Shown here one piece after another: positions 1-5,253 of a DNA stretch of 6,361 nt; positions within the stretch are counted from its first letter, which is position 1; each line of letters opens with the position of its first letter. This DNA comes from Thermodesulfobacteriota bacterium (GTDB lineage Bacteria > Desulfobacterota > DSM-4660 > Desulfatiglandales > HGW-15). The DNA lies in the NCBI GenBank assembly GCA_025454125.1, contig JALOPA010000122.1, positions 1 to 6,361 on the forward strand, read 5' to 3'. The notes below the pieces were generated by a model. The model was given only the letters and a program-made list of their open reading frames with translations, was not told the DNA's origin and searched no databases. A program made the translations under genes and the position numbers.

Positions 1-132
1 GCCGGGGGAGAGATCTGACTCGCGGCGGCGAGTCATCCTGAGCGAAGCGAAGGATCTGTTTTTCTCGCGCAGATCCCTCTCTCTGCTCGGGACAATGCGC
101 CCCATGGGTTTCTCCCATCCGTTCGAAAGGAC
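1..132. repeat. Mosaic of interspersed palindromic repeats interrupting hdrA
   Basis: The stretch is built of repeat-like modules. Bases 1-16 match the minus strand of 685-700 at 15 of 16 positions. Bases 17-34 form a perfect hairpin (arms GACTCGC/GCGAGTC, loop GGCG). Bases 32-57 are a GTCATCCTGAGCGAAGCGAA-type unit, a motif I recognise from interspersed repeats in many environmental bacterial genomes; its ATCCT/AGGAT arms can also pair. Bases 52-58 and 70-76 (GGATCTG/CAGATCC) form another hairpin. Bases 122-132 end with TTCGAAAGGAC, the same terminus as the copies ending at 722 and 2215. HdrA homology stops exactly at this terminus. The left end lies outside the window. Confidence 0.75.
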
Positions 133-631
133 CATTCTGAAAATAGATGCAGTGGTCCCGGTCAAGGGCATACTTGAGGGGAACCGCCTGAGCGTACTTC
201 ACGTAGACGGCTTTTCGGGCGTTCAGTCCCTGATTGAAGGCGTCGGAGGTTTTTTTCGGGCATTTTTCAGCGCAGGCCCCGCAGGCGATGCAGCGAGCCG
301 CATCCACGAACCGGGGATGGATGAGGACCTCCACGCTGAAAGCGCCGTCCTCCCCTTGCACGGCAGTGACCTCGGACAGGGTCAGGAGCTCGATGTTCGG
401 GTGCCGGCCGACCTCGACCAGCTTGGGAGCCAGAATTCACATGGCGCAGTCATTGGTGGGAAAGGTCTTGTCCAGCTGCGCCATGGTGCCGCCGATGGCA
501 GGAGACCTCTCCACGAGGTGGACAAAGAAGCCGGAATTGGCCATGTCCAGCGCGGCCTGCATCCCGGCTATTCCGCCGCCAACCACCACGACCGAGCCCT
601 GCGTTCCCTGGTTTGAAGGAATCGACTTCAT
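1..631 (-). CDS. hdrA: HdrA (heterodisulfide reductase subunit A), selenocysteine-containing, 5' part; 3' end interrupted by repeat and window edge
   Basis: HdrA is the FAD and iron-sulfur subunit of the cytoplasmic heterodisulfide reductase complex, where flavin-based electron bifurcation takes place. The start is the ATG at 629-631, preceded by GGAG (639-642) with 7 bases between. Residues 14-23 form the FAD-binding GGGIAG fold, and residues 51-74 match the HdrA signature [26 protein letters not shown]. Position x (residue 65) is an in-frame TGA at 437-439; reading continues in the same frame with clear HdrA sequence, so it is read as selenocysteine, replacing the usual cysteine. A ferredoxin-type [12 protein letters not shown] follows at residues 114-125, then the conserved DHCIYFQNG at 159-167. 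After residue 167 HdrA homology ends: a further iron-sulfur motif (CxACEKxCP) is expected, but the frame instead runs through interspersed repeat DNA, with no stop, to base 1. Whether the gene is disrupted, carries an in-frame insertion or was misassembled cannot be decided here. It lies 104 bases downstream of the double-receiver gene on the same strand. Confidence 0.9.
404..421 (-). promoter_or_regulatory. Bacterial SECIS hairpin for hdrA selenocysteine
   Basis: In the mRNA the sequence CUGGUCG-AGGU-CGGCCGG forms a 7-pair stem (two G-U pairs) with an AGGU apical loop. The stem begins 15 bases after the UGA and the loop about 22 bases after it, within the range usual for bacterial SECIS elements. 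The loop resembles the AGGUCU loop of the E. coli fdhF SECIS bound by SelB. The codons forming it (L-V-E-V-G-R) are also conserved HdrA protein sequence, so the fold is constrained twice. It was paired by eye; no folding energy was computed. Confidence 0.75.
437..439 (-). other. Selenocysteine (UGA) recoding codon in hdrA
   Basis: On the minus strand the codons read GAC TGC GCC ATG TGA ATT CTG, giving D-C-A-M-U-I-L. Homologous HdrA proteins have Cys at this position, and HdrA is an established selenoprotein family in some methanogens and deltaproteobacteria. Strong HdrA sequence on both sides of the TGA in one frame excludes a natural stop. A conventional gene caller would end the protein at residue 64. 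Confidence 0.9.
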
Positions 632-682
632 GGTCCCGCTCCACGGTTGCATGCTGTTGGTTCACGCCATGGTCTTTTCCTC

Positions 683-722
683 AGAGATTTCTCCCCCGGC
701 GAAATGCCGGGGTCGAAAGGAC
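683..722. repeat. Short interspersed palindromic repeat copy between the double-receiver gene and hdrA
   Basis: A perfect 7-base inverted repeat (CCCCGGC at 694-700, GCCGGGG at 706-712, loop GAAAT) is flanked by AGAGATTTCT on the left and TCGAAAGGAC on the right. The right flank is shared with the repeat copies at 122-132 and 2206-2215, and the left part is shared with bases 1-16. No U-tract follows the hairpin on either strand, so it is not a normal terminator. It may weaken or pause transcription between the two genes, or mark an mRNA processing site. Confidence 0.6.
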
Positions 723-735
723 AGTAAACGCGCAG

Positions 736-1890
736 TTACCAGGCCTCTCGTTCCAGCCGCTTGTAGATGAACATGAGCTGCTTTTGAGTCAGTTCGCCCA
801 CGTTTCGATTGATCCAACTCAGGTCGCCTGAAACGATGGCCGCCTTGGCCTCATTGGAGAGGTGATAGCCCTTGAGCGCCTCGGAACCGAGCTCCATGAG
901 ATCTCTCCAAAACGTCCGGTCCTGAGCCGTCCTGTCCAGGACCCGGGAAACCTCTCGGCGCTGGATGAGCCGTTCCTGCTCGGTCACGGGCGGGGCGATT
1001 CTTTCCTCGGGCACGGCCTGTTTCTTCACCTCGAAGGCTTTTTCCACCACAGCCTTGAACTCATCTTCGGTGAAGGGCTTGGGCAGGTAGTCCAGGGCGC
1101 CGAGTTTCATGGATTCCACGGCCGAGACCACCGAGGCGTAGCCCGTCATGACGATGACCTCCGTTTCCGGCTTGGTCTCCCTGATCAAGCGAAGAACTTC
1201 CATGCCGTCCATGTCCGGCAGCCTGAGATCGGCCACCATGAGGTCGTAGTCCTTTCCTGCCAGGGACCCGAGGGCGCGTATGCCCGTATCCGCGACGGAC
1301 ACGCGATACCCTTGCTCCGAGAGAACCATTTTCAGCCCCTCGGCCAGGCTCGGCTCATCTTCCATGATGAGGATCCTGGGACGTTTCGGGTCTATGGAAT
1401 CAAAGTCCTCGCCCTCCGCATCCCATCGAGCTCTCTTGATTTCAGGCCTGTCCGCTTCTTGCTTGAGGGTGCTTGCGGTTCCTTCCTTGAAGACGTTTTC
1501 CACCGCGGCCTTGAAATCATCTCCCCAAAAGGGCTTTGGGAGATAGTCGGACACCCCGAGCTTCATGGCATCCACGGCAGAGGACACAGAGGGGTAGCCG
1601 GTGATCACAATGACTTTGGTTGAAGGGCGCTTCTCCTTCACTTCACGAACCACTTCCATGCCGTCCATGTCCGGCAGTCTCAGGTCCGCCACGAGCAGAT
1701 CAACCCCCTTTTTCCTGAGAGTGTCCATGGCGCTCCGGCCTGTGAAGGCGAGGTCCACCTCGTAGCCCTCCTCCTCCAGAATCATCTGCAGACCTTCGGC
1801 CACACTGGTCTCATCTTCCATGATCAGGACCTTCTGTCCTTTCTTTGAACCGATCTCCTCTCCCCATTCCGCGTTGTTCACAGTATCCAT
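736..1890 (-). CDS. Double-receiver response regulator with conserved C-terminal region
   Basis: The protein has 384 residues. The start is the ATG at 1888-1890, preceded by GGAGG with 7 bases between; the frame stays open upstream to 1992, but that stretch has no ribosome site and overlaps the promoter. Two receiver domains follow each other at about residues 19-135 and 171-287, each with its acidic pair, phospho-acceptor Asp, Thr and Lys (D26/D69/T97/K119 and D178/D221/T249/K271). They are about 60% identical by eye, suggesting tandem duplication. A charged linker (138-170) separates them. Residues 300-384 form a basic and acidic region without a helix-turn-helix, including LSNEAKAAIVSGDLSWI and ending in KQLMFIYKRLEREAW. 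The LSxEAKAAxxSGD pattern recalls LigA-like small domains, but that is a weak resemblance. No output domain is recognised, so a protein-contact, phosphate-relay or sink role is likely. A sigma-54 promoter lies upstream and hdrA downstream. Confidence 0.88.
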   Translation of the reverse strand: MDTVNNAEWGEEIGSKKGQKVLIMEDETSVAEGLQMILEEEGYEVDLAFTGRSAMDTLRKKGVDLLVADLRLPDMDGMEVVREVKEKRPSTKVIVITGYPSVSSAVDAMKLGVSDYLPKPFWGDDFKAAVENVFKEGTASTLKQEADRPEIKRARWDAEGEDFDSIDPKRPRILIMEDEPSLAEGLKMVLSEQGYRVSVADTGIRALGSLAGKDYDLMVADLRLPDMDGMEVLRLIRETKPETEVIVMTGYASVVSAVESMKLGALDYLPKPFTEDEFKAVVEKAFEVKKQAVPEERIAPPVTEQERLIQRREVSRVLDRTAQDRTFWRDLMELGSEALKGYHLSNEAKAAIVSGDLSWINRNVGELTQKQLMFIYKRLEREAW

Positions 1891-1939
1891 ATGTATTCCT
1901 CCCCTCCTTGAATCGTTACCGCCTTCAACCAGGGACAAG

Positions 1940-1955
1940 AGCAATTTACGTTCCA
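1940..1955 (-). promoter_or_regulatory. Sigma-54 promoter for the double-receiver gene and hdrA
   Basis: The minus strand reads TGGAACG-TAAA-TTGCT. Against the -24/-12 consensus TGGCACG-N4-TTGCT only one base differs, and the GG to GC spacing is exactly 10. The predicted start is near 1929, leaving a leader of about 40 bases before the ATG at 1890. The adjacent upstream gene encodes a sigma-54 activator, which supports the call. Transcription would be silent without that class of activator. Confidence 0.75.
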
Positions 1956-2005
1956 AGAAACAAGTGTGGGAAGAAGAAAAGGCTGATTTCAATACGTCGT
2001 GTTTT

Positions 2006-2018
2006 CAATAAGTTATTG
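2006..2018. promoter_or_regulatory. Short AT-rich palindrome upstream of the sigma-54 promoter
   Basis: CAATAA-G-TTATTG is a perfect palindrome centred about 83 bases upstream of the predicted transcription start. It sits between the candidate activator site (2055-2078) and the promoter, where bending proteins or a second activator dimer often bind at sigma-54 promoters. At this length chance occurrence is possible. Confidence 0.3.
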
Positions 2019-2054
2019 CGCAGCTCAGGGAGGGAGAGGATTCTGGGATGGCTA

Positions 2055-2078
2055 GGCCGTATAAAACCTTATACGGCC
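2055..2078. promoter_or_regulatory. Perfect palindrome, candidate upstream activator site
   Basis: Arms GGCCGTATAA and TTATACGGCC are perfect 10-base inverted repeats separated by AACC. The centre is about 137 bases upstream of the predicted sigma-54 start, the usual place for binding of a NtrC-family activator. The A-run at 2079-2083 reads as a U-run before, not after, the hairpin on the minus strand, and as A's on the plus strand, so an intrinsic terminator is unlikely. Assigning it to the regulator encoded at 2247-3659 is inference. Confidence 0.55.
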
Positions 2079-2186
2079 AAAAACCGATTCGAAAGGCTAT
2101 CTTATTGTTTCTTCAAGGGAGTTGATATTGTACAGAAGTAAATACGTGTGAAACCCATGGCCGGTGACCTGTCTCGCAATTAGGTT

Positions 2187-2215
2187 GTCATCTCGACGAG
2201 CGGGATCGAAAGGAC
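2187..2215. repeat. Short interspersed palindromic repeat copy downstream of the NtrC-type gene
   Basis: GTCATCTCGA (2187-2196) and TCGAAAGGAC (2206-2215) form an imperfect inverted repeat, 8 of 10 positions pairing, around CGAGCGGGA. The right arm is identical to the termini at 713-722 and, over nine bases (CGAAAGGAC with the preceding T), at 123-132. The left arm GTCAT resembles the start of the unit at 32-57. It lies 32 bases past the stop codon of the sigma-54 activator gene and lacks a U-run. Confidence 0.55.
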
Positions 2216-2246
2216 ATTTGATTCATGGTCCTTCGGATACCCGGCC

Positions 2247-3659
2247 CTAGACCTTGTCTTTGGAATCTTCCGATGAGATGTGATGCTTTTTCATCAGGGC
2301 GGAGAAGTTGGACCGCTGCATGCCTACTTTGGATGCCGCAAGGGTGATGTTGCCTCCGGACTCCTTCAGGGCCCGGATCAGGAAGTCTTTCTCAATGCCG
2401 GCAAAGGTGCCTTTCAAAAGGGTTCTCTTCACCTTCTTGAGGTCTTCGAGCGTGGCTGGGGCTCCCTCCGGCTCCAGAGGGCGCTTGGAATGGATGTGAT
2501 AGATCATGTCCGGGAGAGTCACCACACTCTGATCCGCCATGATGACCAGCCGCTCCACCACGTTCTTGAGCTGCCTCACGTTCCCGGGCCATTCATGGTT
2601 CACAAGCTCCTCAAGGGCGTCGCTCGTGAATCCGTTGATCCTCTTTCCGGTTTTTCTACAAAAAACGCGAAGGAAGTGGTAGGCCAGCCTGGGGATGTCG
2701 TCTTTTCTGTCTCTCAGAGGGGGCAGAGTGAGGGGAAAGACATTGAGCCGGTAAAAGAGATCCTCCCGGAAGGCGCCTTCTCGTACCATCCCGCGGAGAT
2801 CCTTGTTGGTCGCGGCGATGATTCTCGCGTTGGTCTTCTTGAATTGGGTCGACCCCACCGGCTTGTACTCCCGTGTTTCGAGAACCCTGAGGAGTTTGGC
2901 TTGCATCTCCGGGGTGAGATTCGCCACGTCGTCAAGAAAAAGGGTCCCTTCATGGGCCACCTCAAAGATCCCGGTCTTGTCCTGGATCGCGCCGGTGAAG
3001 GCTCCTTTAATGTGACCGAACAGCTCGCTCTCGAGGAGCCCCGGCGCCAGGGTGCTGCAATCCACAGGAACGAACTGCTTGGTGGAGCGGTTGCTGTGGG
3101 TATGGATCGCTCTGGCAAAGAGCTCTTTCCCTGTGCCGCTTTCGCCCGTGAGAAGCACGGTGCTGTCCGTGGGCCCCACCTTCTTGATCGCTTCGAAGAT
3201 CCGGAGGATCATGGGGTCTTCGCCCACGATGTTGCTGAACCTGAAGCGGTTGAGAAGCTCTTTTCTGAGAGACAGGTTTTCGAGGACCAGCCGCCTTTTC
3301 TCCGCCGCCCTCTCCACGCTGATCAACAGATCGTCGCCGGAGAACGGCTTGGCGAGATAATCAGCGGCTCCGAGCTTCATGGCGTCCACAGCGTTCTTCA
3401 CGGTGGAGTAGCCGGTCATCACGATGATGCTCTCCCCGGGCTTTTCCTTTTTCAGAGTTTGCAGGATCTCCATGCCGTCCAGGTCGGGAAGCTTCATGTC
3501 CAGGAGAATGACCTCATAGGAACCTGCGAGGATCGCCTCCAGACCCTCTTTCCCTGTCATGCGGGTGTCCGCCGAGTGCCCGCGTTCCGTAAGGCACTCA
3601 CGGCAGGCCTCGCAGATCACGGGTTCGTCATCAATGACCAGGACGCGAATCGGCTCCAC
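2247..3659 (-). CDS. NtrC-family sigma-54-dependent response regulator
   Basis: The 470-residue, full-length protein has three domains. The receiver (about 4-118) carries D10/D11, phospho-acceptor D54, T82 and K104. The AAA+ domain (about 143-375) has Walker A GESGTGKE (172-179), the sigma-54 contact loop GAFTGA (219-224), Walker B GTLFLDDV (238-245) and the REDLFYRLNVFPL region (298-310). A Fis-type helix-turn-helix lies at about 424-460 (GGNITLAASKVGMQRSNFSALMKK). Once phosphorylated it should bind upstream DNA sites and use ATP to open sigma-54 promoters. Walker B has Asp where Glu is usual (LDD instead of LDE), a conservative change at a catalytic position. The start is a GTG at 3657-3659 with AGAGG about 11 bases upstream; the kinase gene ends 20 bases before it, so the two are co-transcribed. 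Its targets probably include the promoter at 1940-1955. I cannot assign a named regulator. Confidence 0.93.
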   Translation of the reverse strand: MEPIRVLVIDDEPVICEACRECLTERGHSADTRMTGKEGLEAILAGSYEVILLDMKLPDLDGMEILQTLKKEKPGESIIVMTGYSTVKNAVDAMKLGAADYLAKPFSGDDLLISVERAAEKRRLVLENLSLRKELLNRFRFSNIVGEDPMILRIFEAIKKVGPTDSTVLLTGESGTGKELFARAIHTHSNRSTKQFVPVDCSTLAPGLLESELFGHIKGAFTGAIQDKTGIFEVAHEGTLFLDDVANLTPEMQAKLLRVLETREYKPVGSTQFKKTNARIIAATNKDLRGMVREGAFREDLFYRLNVFPLTLPPLRDRKDDIPRLAYHFLRVFCRKTGKRINGFTSDALEELVNHEWPGNVRQLKNVVERLVIMADQSVVTLPDMIYHIHSKRPLEPEGAPATLEDLKKVKRTLLKGTFAGIEKDFLIRALKESGGNITLAASKVGMQRSNFSALMKKHHISSEDSKDKV

Positions 3660-3679
3660 GGTTCAAGAATCCTCTTCTC

Positions 3680-4900
3680 TCAGACTTTCGCCGGATCACA
3701 CGGCAGCCGAACGGTCATGGTGGTCCCTCGGCCGGGCTGGCTGCTCACTTTGATCTGACCTCCGTGTTTCTGAATGATCCCGTAGTTCACGGCCAACCCC
3801 AGGCCTGTTCCCTTCGGCTTGGTGGAAAAGAAAGGTTCGAAGATCCGTTCCAGATGTTCCTGCGGGATGCCCATTCCGCTGTCTTCGATCTCCACGACAG
3901 CCCCCTGGCCATCGTCGTCCCTGTAACTGCGCACGGACACGGAGCCTTGTCCCTGAATCGCCTCAACGGCGTTTATCAAGAAGTTGATGAAAACCTGCTC
4001 GACCTGATTGACGTCGATGAGGACACGGGGAAGATCGTCGGAGAGACGCTTTTCCAGGGAAATGCGGTTGAGGCGAAATTCGTTGGCCAGAATGCTCAAG
4101 GCTTTGTTGATGACCCCGTTGAGGTCGGCCGGAGTTCTCACCGGCTCCCTCTGCCTGGAGAACTCCAGGAGGTCCTGAATGATTCCCCGGCACCGGATGG
4201 TTTCGTGGATGATCACTTCCAGCCCCTTCTTGAGGGGCCCGGTTTCGGGCACTTTTTTGACCAGGTTGGAGCTGTAGAGCAGAATGCCGGCCAGGGGATT
4301 GTTGATTTCATGGGCGATGCCTGCAGCCATTCTGCCCAGGCTCGAGAGTTTGTCCGCCTGCATGGCCAGATGATCGTACTGAATCTGTTGCTTCTCGATG
4401 AGGCGAGCCTTGTCAATGGCCAATGCGCACTGCTCAGCAATGGCCACGGCGAAGTCCAGCTCTTCCTCGGAAAACCCTCTCTGATGATCGAAGAAAATAC
4501 GCAGGACTCCGACGACATTCTGTCCCACGAAGAGAGGCAGATCGAGCATCGTCTTGATCCCTTCCTCCTTGGCCTCCCTGGGATACTGCACACGAGGATC
4601 GGTCTGAACATCCTCGACGATGATCGCTCGGTTCTCCTCGCAGATCTCCTGGATCACCTTGGAGCTGGAGACGTGCCCCTTGGAGAGATACCGCTCGCTC
4701 AATCCATAGGCGGCGTTCAACTCCAGTTCCCCGCTTTTTAAATTGAGGATTCTCAGGATCGAGCCCTTGGCACGGAGAGCCTCTGTTGTCTTTCTGACCG
4801 CCAAGTGCAGAACCTCTTCCACTCGGGTGCTGGAGTGTATGGACTTGCTGAGATCCCGGAAGGTGGAGTAAAAAGCCTGGATGCTGGCGACCTGTTCCAT
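3680..4900 (-). CDS. Soluble GAF-domain sensor histidine kinase
   Basis: The 406-residue protein is the likely partner kinase of the adjacent NtrC-type regulator. The start is the ATG at 4898-4900, with GGAGG six bases upstream; the frame is open to 4996 but that stretch includes terminator sequence. No transmembrane segment or signal peptide is seen, so it senses a cytoplasmic signal. A GAF domain spans about residues 26-165 (AAYGLSERYLSKG, DVQTDPRVQYP, LDLPLFVGQNVVGVLRIF). A short helical linker leads to the dimerisation and phospho-acceptor domain with GRMAAGIAHEINNPL, phospho-acceptor H197. The ATPase domain has the N box (N306, N310), G1 EDSGMGIP (339-346), F box FEPFFSTK (354-361) and G2 GTGLGLA (364-370), typical of NtrB-like kinases. 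The GAF ligand cannot be told from sequence; a redox or metabolite cue would suit the Hdr context, but this is inference. Confidence 0.92.
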   Translation of the reverse strand: MEQVASIQAFYSTFRDLSKSIHSSTRVEEVLHLAVRKTTEALRAKGSILRILNLKSGELELNAAYGLSERYLSKGHVSSSKVIQEICEENRAIIVEDVQTDPRVQYPREAKEEGIKTMLDLPLFVGQNVVGVLRIFFDHQRGFSEEELDFAVAIAEQCALAIDKARLIEKQQIQYDHLAMQADKLSSLGRMAAGIAHEINNPLAGILLYSSNLVKKVPETGPLKKGLEVIIHETIRCRGIIQDLLEFSRQREPVRTPADLNGVINKALSILANEFRLNRISLEKRLSDDLPRVLIDVNQVEQVFINFLINAVEAIQGQGSVSVRSYRDDDGQGAVVEIEDSGMGIPQEHLERIFEPFFSTKPKGTGLGLAVNYGIIQKHGGQIKVSSQPGRGTTMTVRLPCDPAKV

Positions 4901-4972
4901 GACAAACCTCCGCGGAGAAACCGTGAGTCCGTTGCCGATGAGGATCCGGCCGAGGCTGTCCTGCCGAGCAAC

Positions 4973-5007
4973 AAAAAACCCCGTTTCCGCGAACAAGAAA
5001 CAGGGTT
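4973..5007 (-). terminator. Intrinsic terminator in the kinase-operon leader (candidate attenuator)
   Basis: In the minus-strand transcript CCCUGUUUC (5005-4997) pairs with GAAACGGGG (4987-4979) as nine uninterrupted pairs (one U-G) around a 9-base loop, followed at once by six U's (4978-4973). It lies between both candidate kinase promoters and the kinase start at 4900, so it does not end any upstream gene on this strand. It should either cut most transcripts to a small RNA of roughly 110-150 bases or be relieved under particular conditions. On the plus strand no U-run follows. Confidence 0.7.
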
Positions 5008-5008
5008 C

Positions 5009-5026
5009 TCAGAGGTTGAAAGCCAT
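5009..5026 (-). CDS. Candidate five-codon leader ORF (MAFNL)
   Basis: ATG GCT TTC AAC CTC TGA is preceded by AGAGGA (5033-5038) with a 6-base spacing, a good ribosome site. The stop codon lies only a few bases before the 5' arm of the terminator at 4997-5005, so a ribosome paused at the stop would cover that arm and could prevent the terminator from forming. The ribosome site can be masked by pairing of AGAGG with CCUCU (5011-5015). No codon repetition points to a particular amino acid. Small size makes this tentative. Confidence 0.35.
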   Translation of the reverse strand: MAFNL

Positions 5027-5090
5027 GGCTGATCCTCTTGTGCAAAAGGTTTTGAGGAGGCGCTGCCCGGTCCATCCTTCTAAGGTTTGA

Positions 5091-5119
5091 ATTCTAGCAG
5101 GGTGTTCTCTTGAAAGCAA
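5091..5119 (-). promoter_or_regulatory. Candidate sigma-70 promoter for the kinase operon
   Basis: The minus strand has an extended -10, TGCTAGAAT (hexamer TAGAAT at 5091-5096), 17 bases after a weak -35 TTGCTT (5114-5119). The start would be near 5084, upstream of the leader ORF and terminator. The -35 matches in only three positions; the extended TG motif partly compensates. Confidence 0.4.
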
Positions 5120-5134
5120 GGGTTTTAGGGCTGG

Positions 5135-5150
5135 AGCATTAGGGTTGCCA
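5135..5150 (-). promoter_or_regulatory. Candidate sigma-54 promoter for the kinase-regulator operon
   Basis: The minus strand reads TGGCAAC-CCTA-ATGCT, with GG and GC exactly 10 bases apart and 9 of 12 consensus positions matched. The start would be near 5124. It overlaps the -35 box of the plus-strand promoter (5145-5150), so the two sigma factors would compete. If real, the operon for the sigma-54 activator would itself be sigma-54 dependent, allowing autoactivation. Confidence 0.45.
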
Positions 5151-5174
5151 AAGGGGCCAAGAGAAAACTATAAT
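5145..5174 (+). promoter_or_regulatory. Sigma-70 promoter for the DUF4412/DUF6599 operon
   Basis: TTGCCA (5145-5150, five of six consensus bases) is followed after 18 bases by a perfect TATAAT (5169-5174). The start is expected near 5181, giving a leader of about 73 bases before the ATG at 5254. Confidence 0.7.
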
Positions 5175-5198
5175 GATCTGCGTTTCCAGGGGCAGAGT

Positions 5199-5222
5199 AC
5201 CATTTCCGCGCCGTGGAATGGT
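5199..5222. promoter_or_regulatory. Interrupted palindrome in the divergent promoter region
   Basis: ACCATT (5199-5204) and AATGGT (5217-5222) form 6-base arms around a 12-base spacer. The centre is about 86 bases upstream of the predicted sigma-54 start on the minus strand and just inside the plus-strand leader. It could be an activator or repressor site; it does not share sequence with the palindrome at 2055-2078, so a common regulator is not supported. Confidence 0.25.
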
Positions 5223-5253
5223 CGATGAAGACAGGTGTGGGGAGGAGAGAAGA

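Noticed and set aside
1..132. CRISPR array or transposase-bearing insertion sequence at the left edge
   Set aside because: No evenly spaced repeats with unique spacers and no transposase reading frame; the units are short nested palindromes.
437..439. TGA as the true end of a 71-residue protein
   Set aside because: Conserved HdrA sequence continues in the same frame after it, and a SECIS-like hairpin follows.
95..616. Plus-strand open frame opposite hdrA
   Set aside because: Antisense shadow of hdrA in a GC-rich region; no family resemblance and no ribosome site.
694..712. GC hairpin after the double-receiver gene as a terminator
   Set aside because: No U-run on either strand, and the flanks match the repeat family; it is treated as a repeat.
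1891..1992. Longer start for the double-receiver protein at 1992
   Set aside because: It would lie upstream of the predicted transcription start and overlap the sigma-54 promoter; the ATG at 1890 has a strong ribosome site.
2055..2078. Palindrome as an intrinsic terminator of the regulator gene
   Set aside because: It is AT-rich near the loop, 170 bases from the stop codon, and has no U-run after the hairpin on either strand.
2127..2132. TACAAT as a minus-strand sigma-70 -10 box
   Set aside because: No acceptable -35 at 16-18 bases and no extended TGn motif; the sigma-54 element nearer the gene explains transcription better.
2280..3758. Very long plus-strand open frame (492 codons)
   Set aside because: It lies opposite the clearly recognised sigma-54 activator; the translation is His/Gly/Leu-rich without domains. 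The open frames at 862-1623 and 3764-4741 are shadows of the same kind.
4901..4996. Longer kinase start at 4996
   Set aside because: The extension is encoded partly by terminator and leader sequence and lacks a ribosome site, whereas 4900 has GGAGG at ideal spacing.
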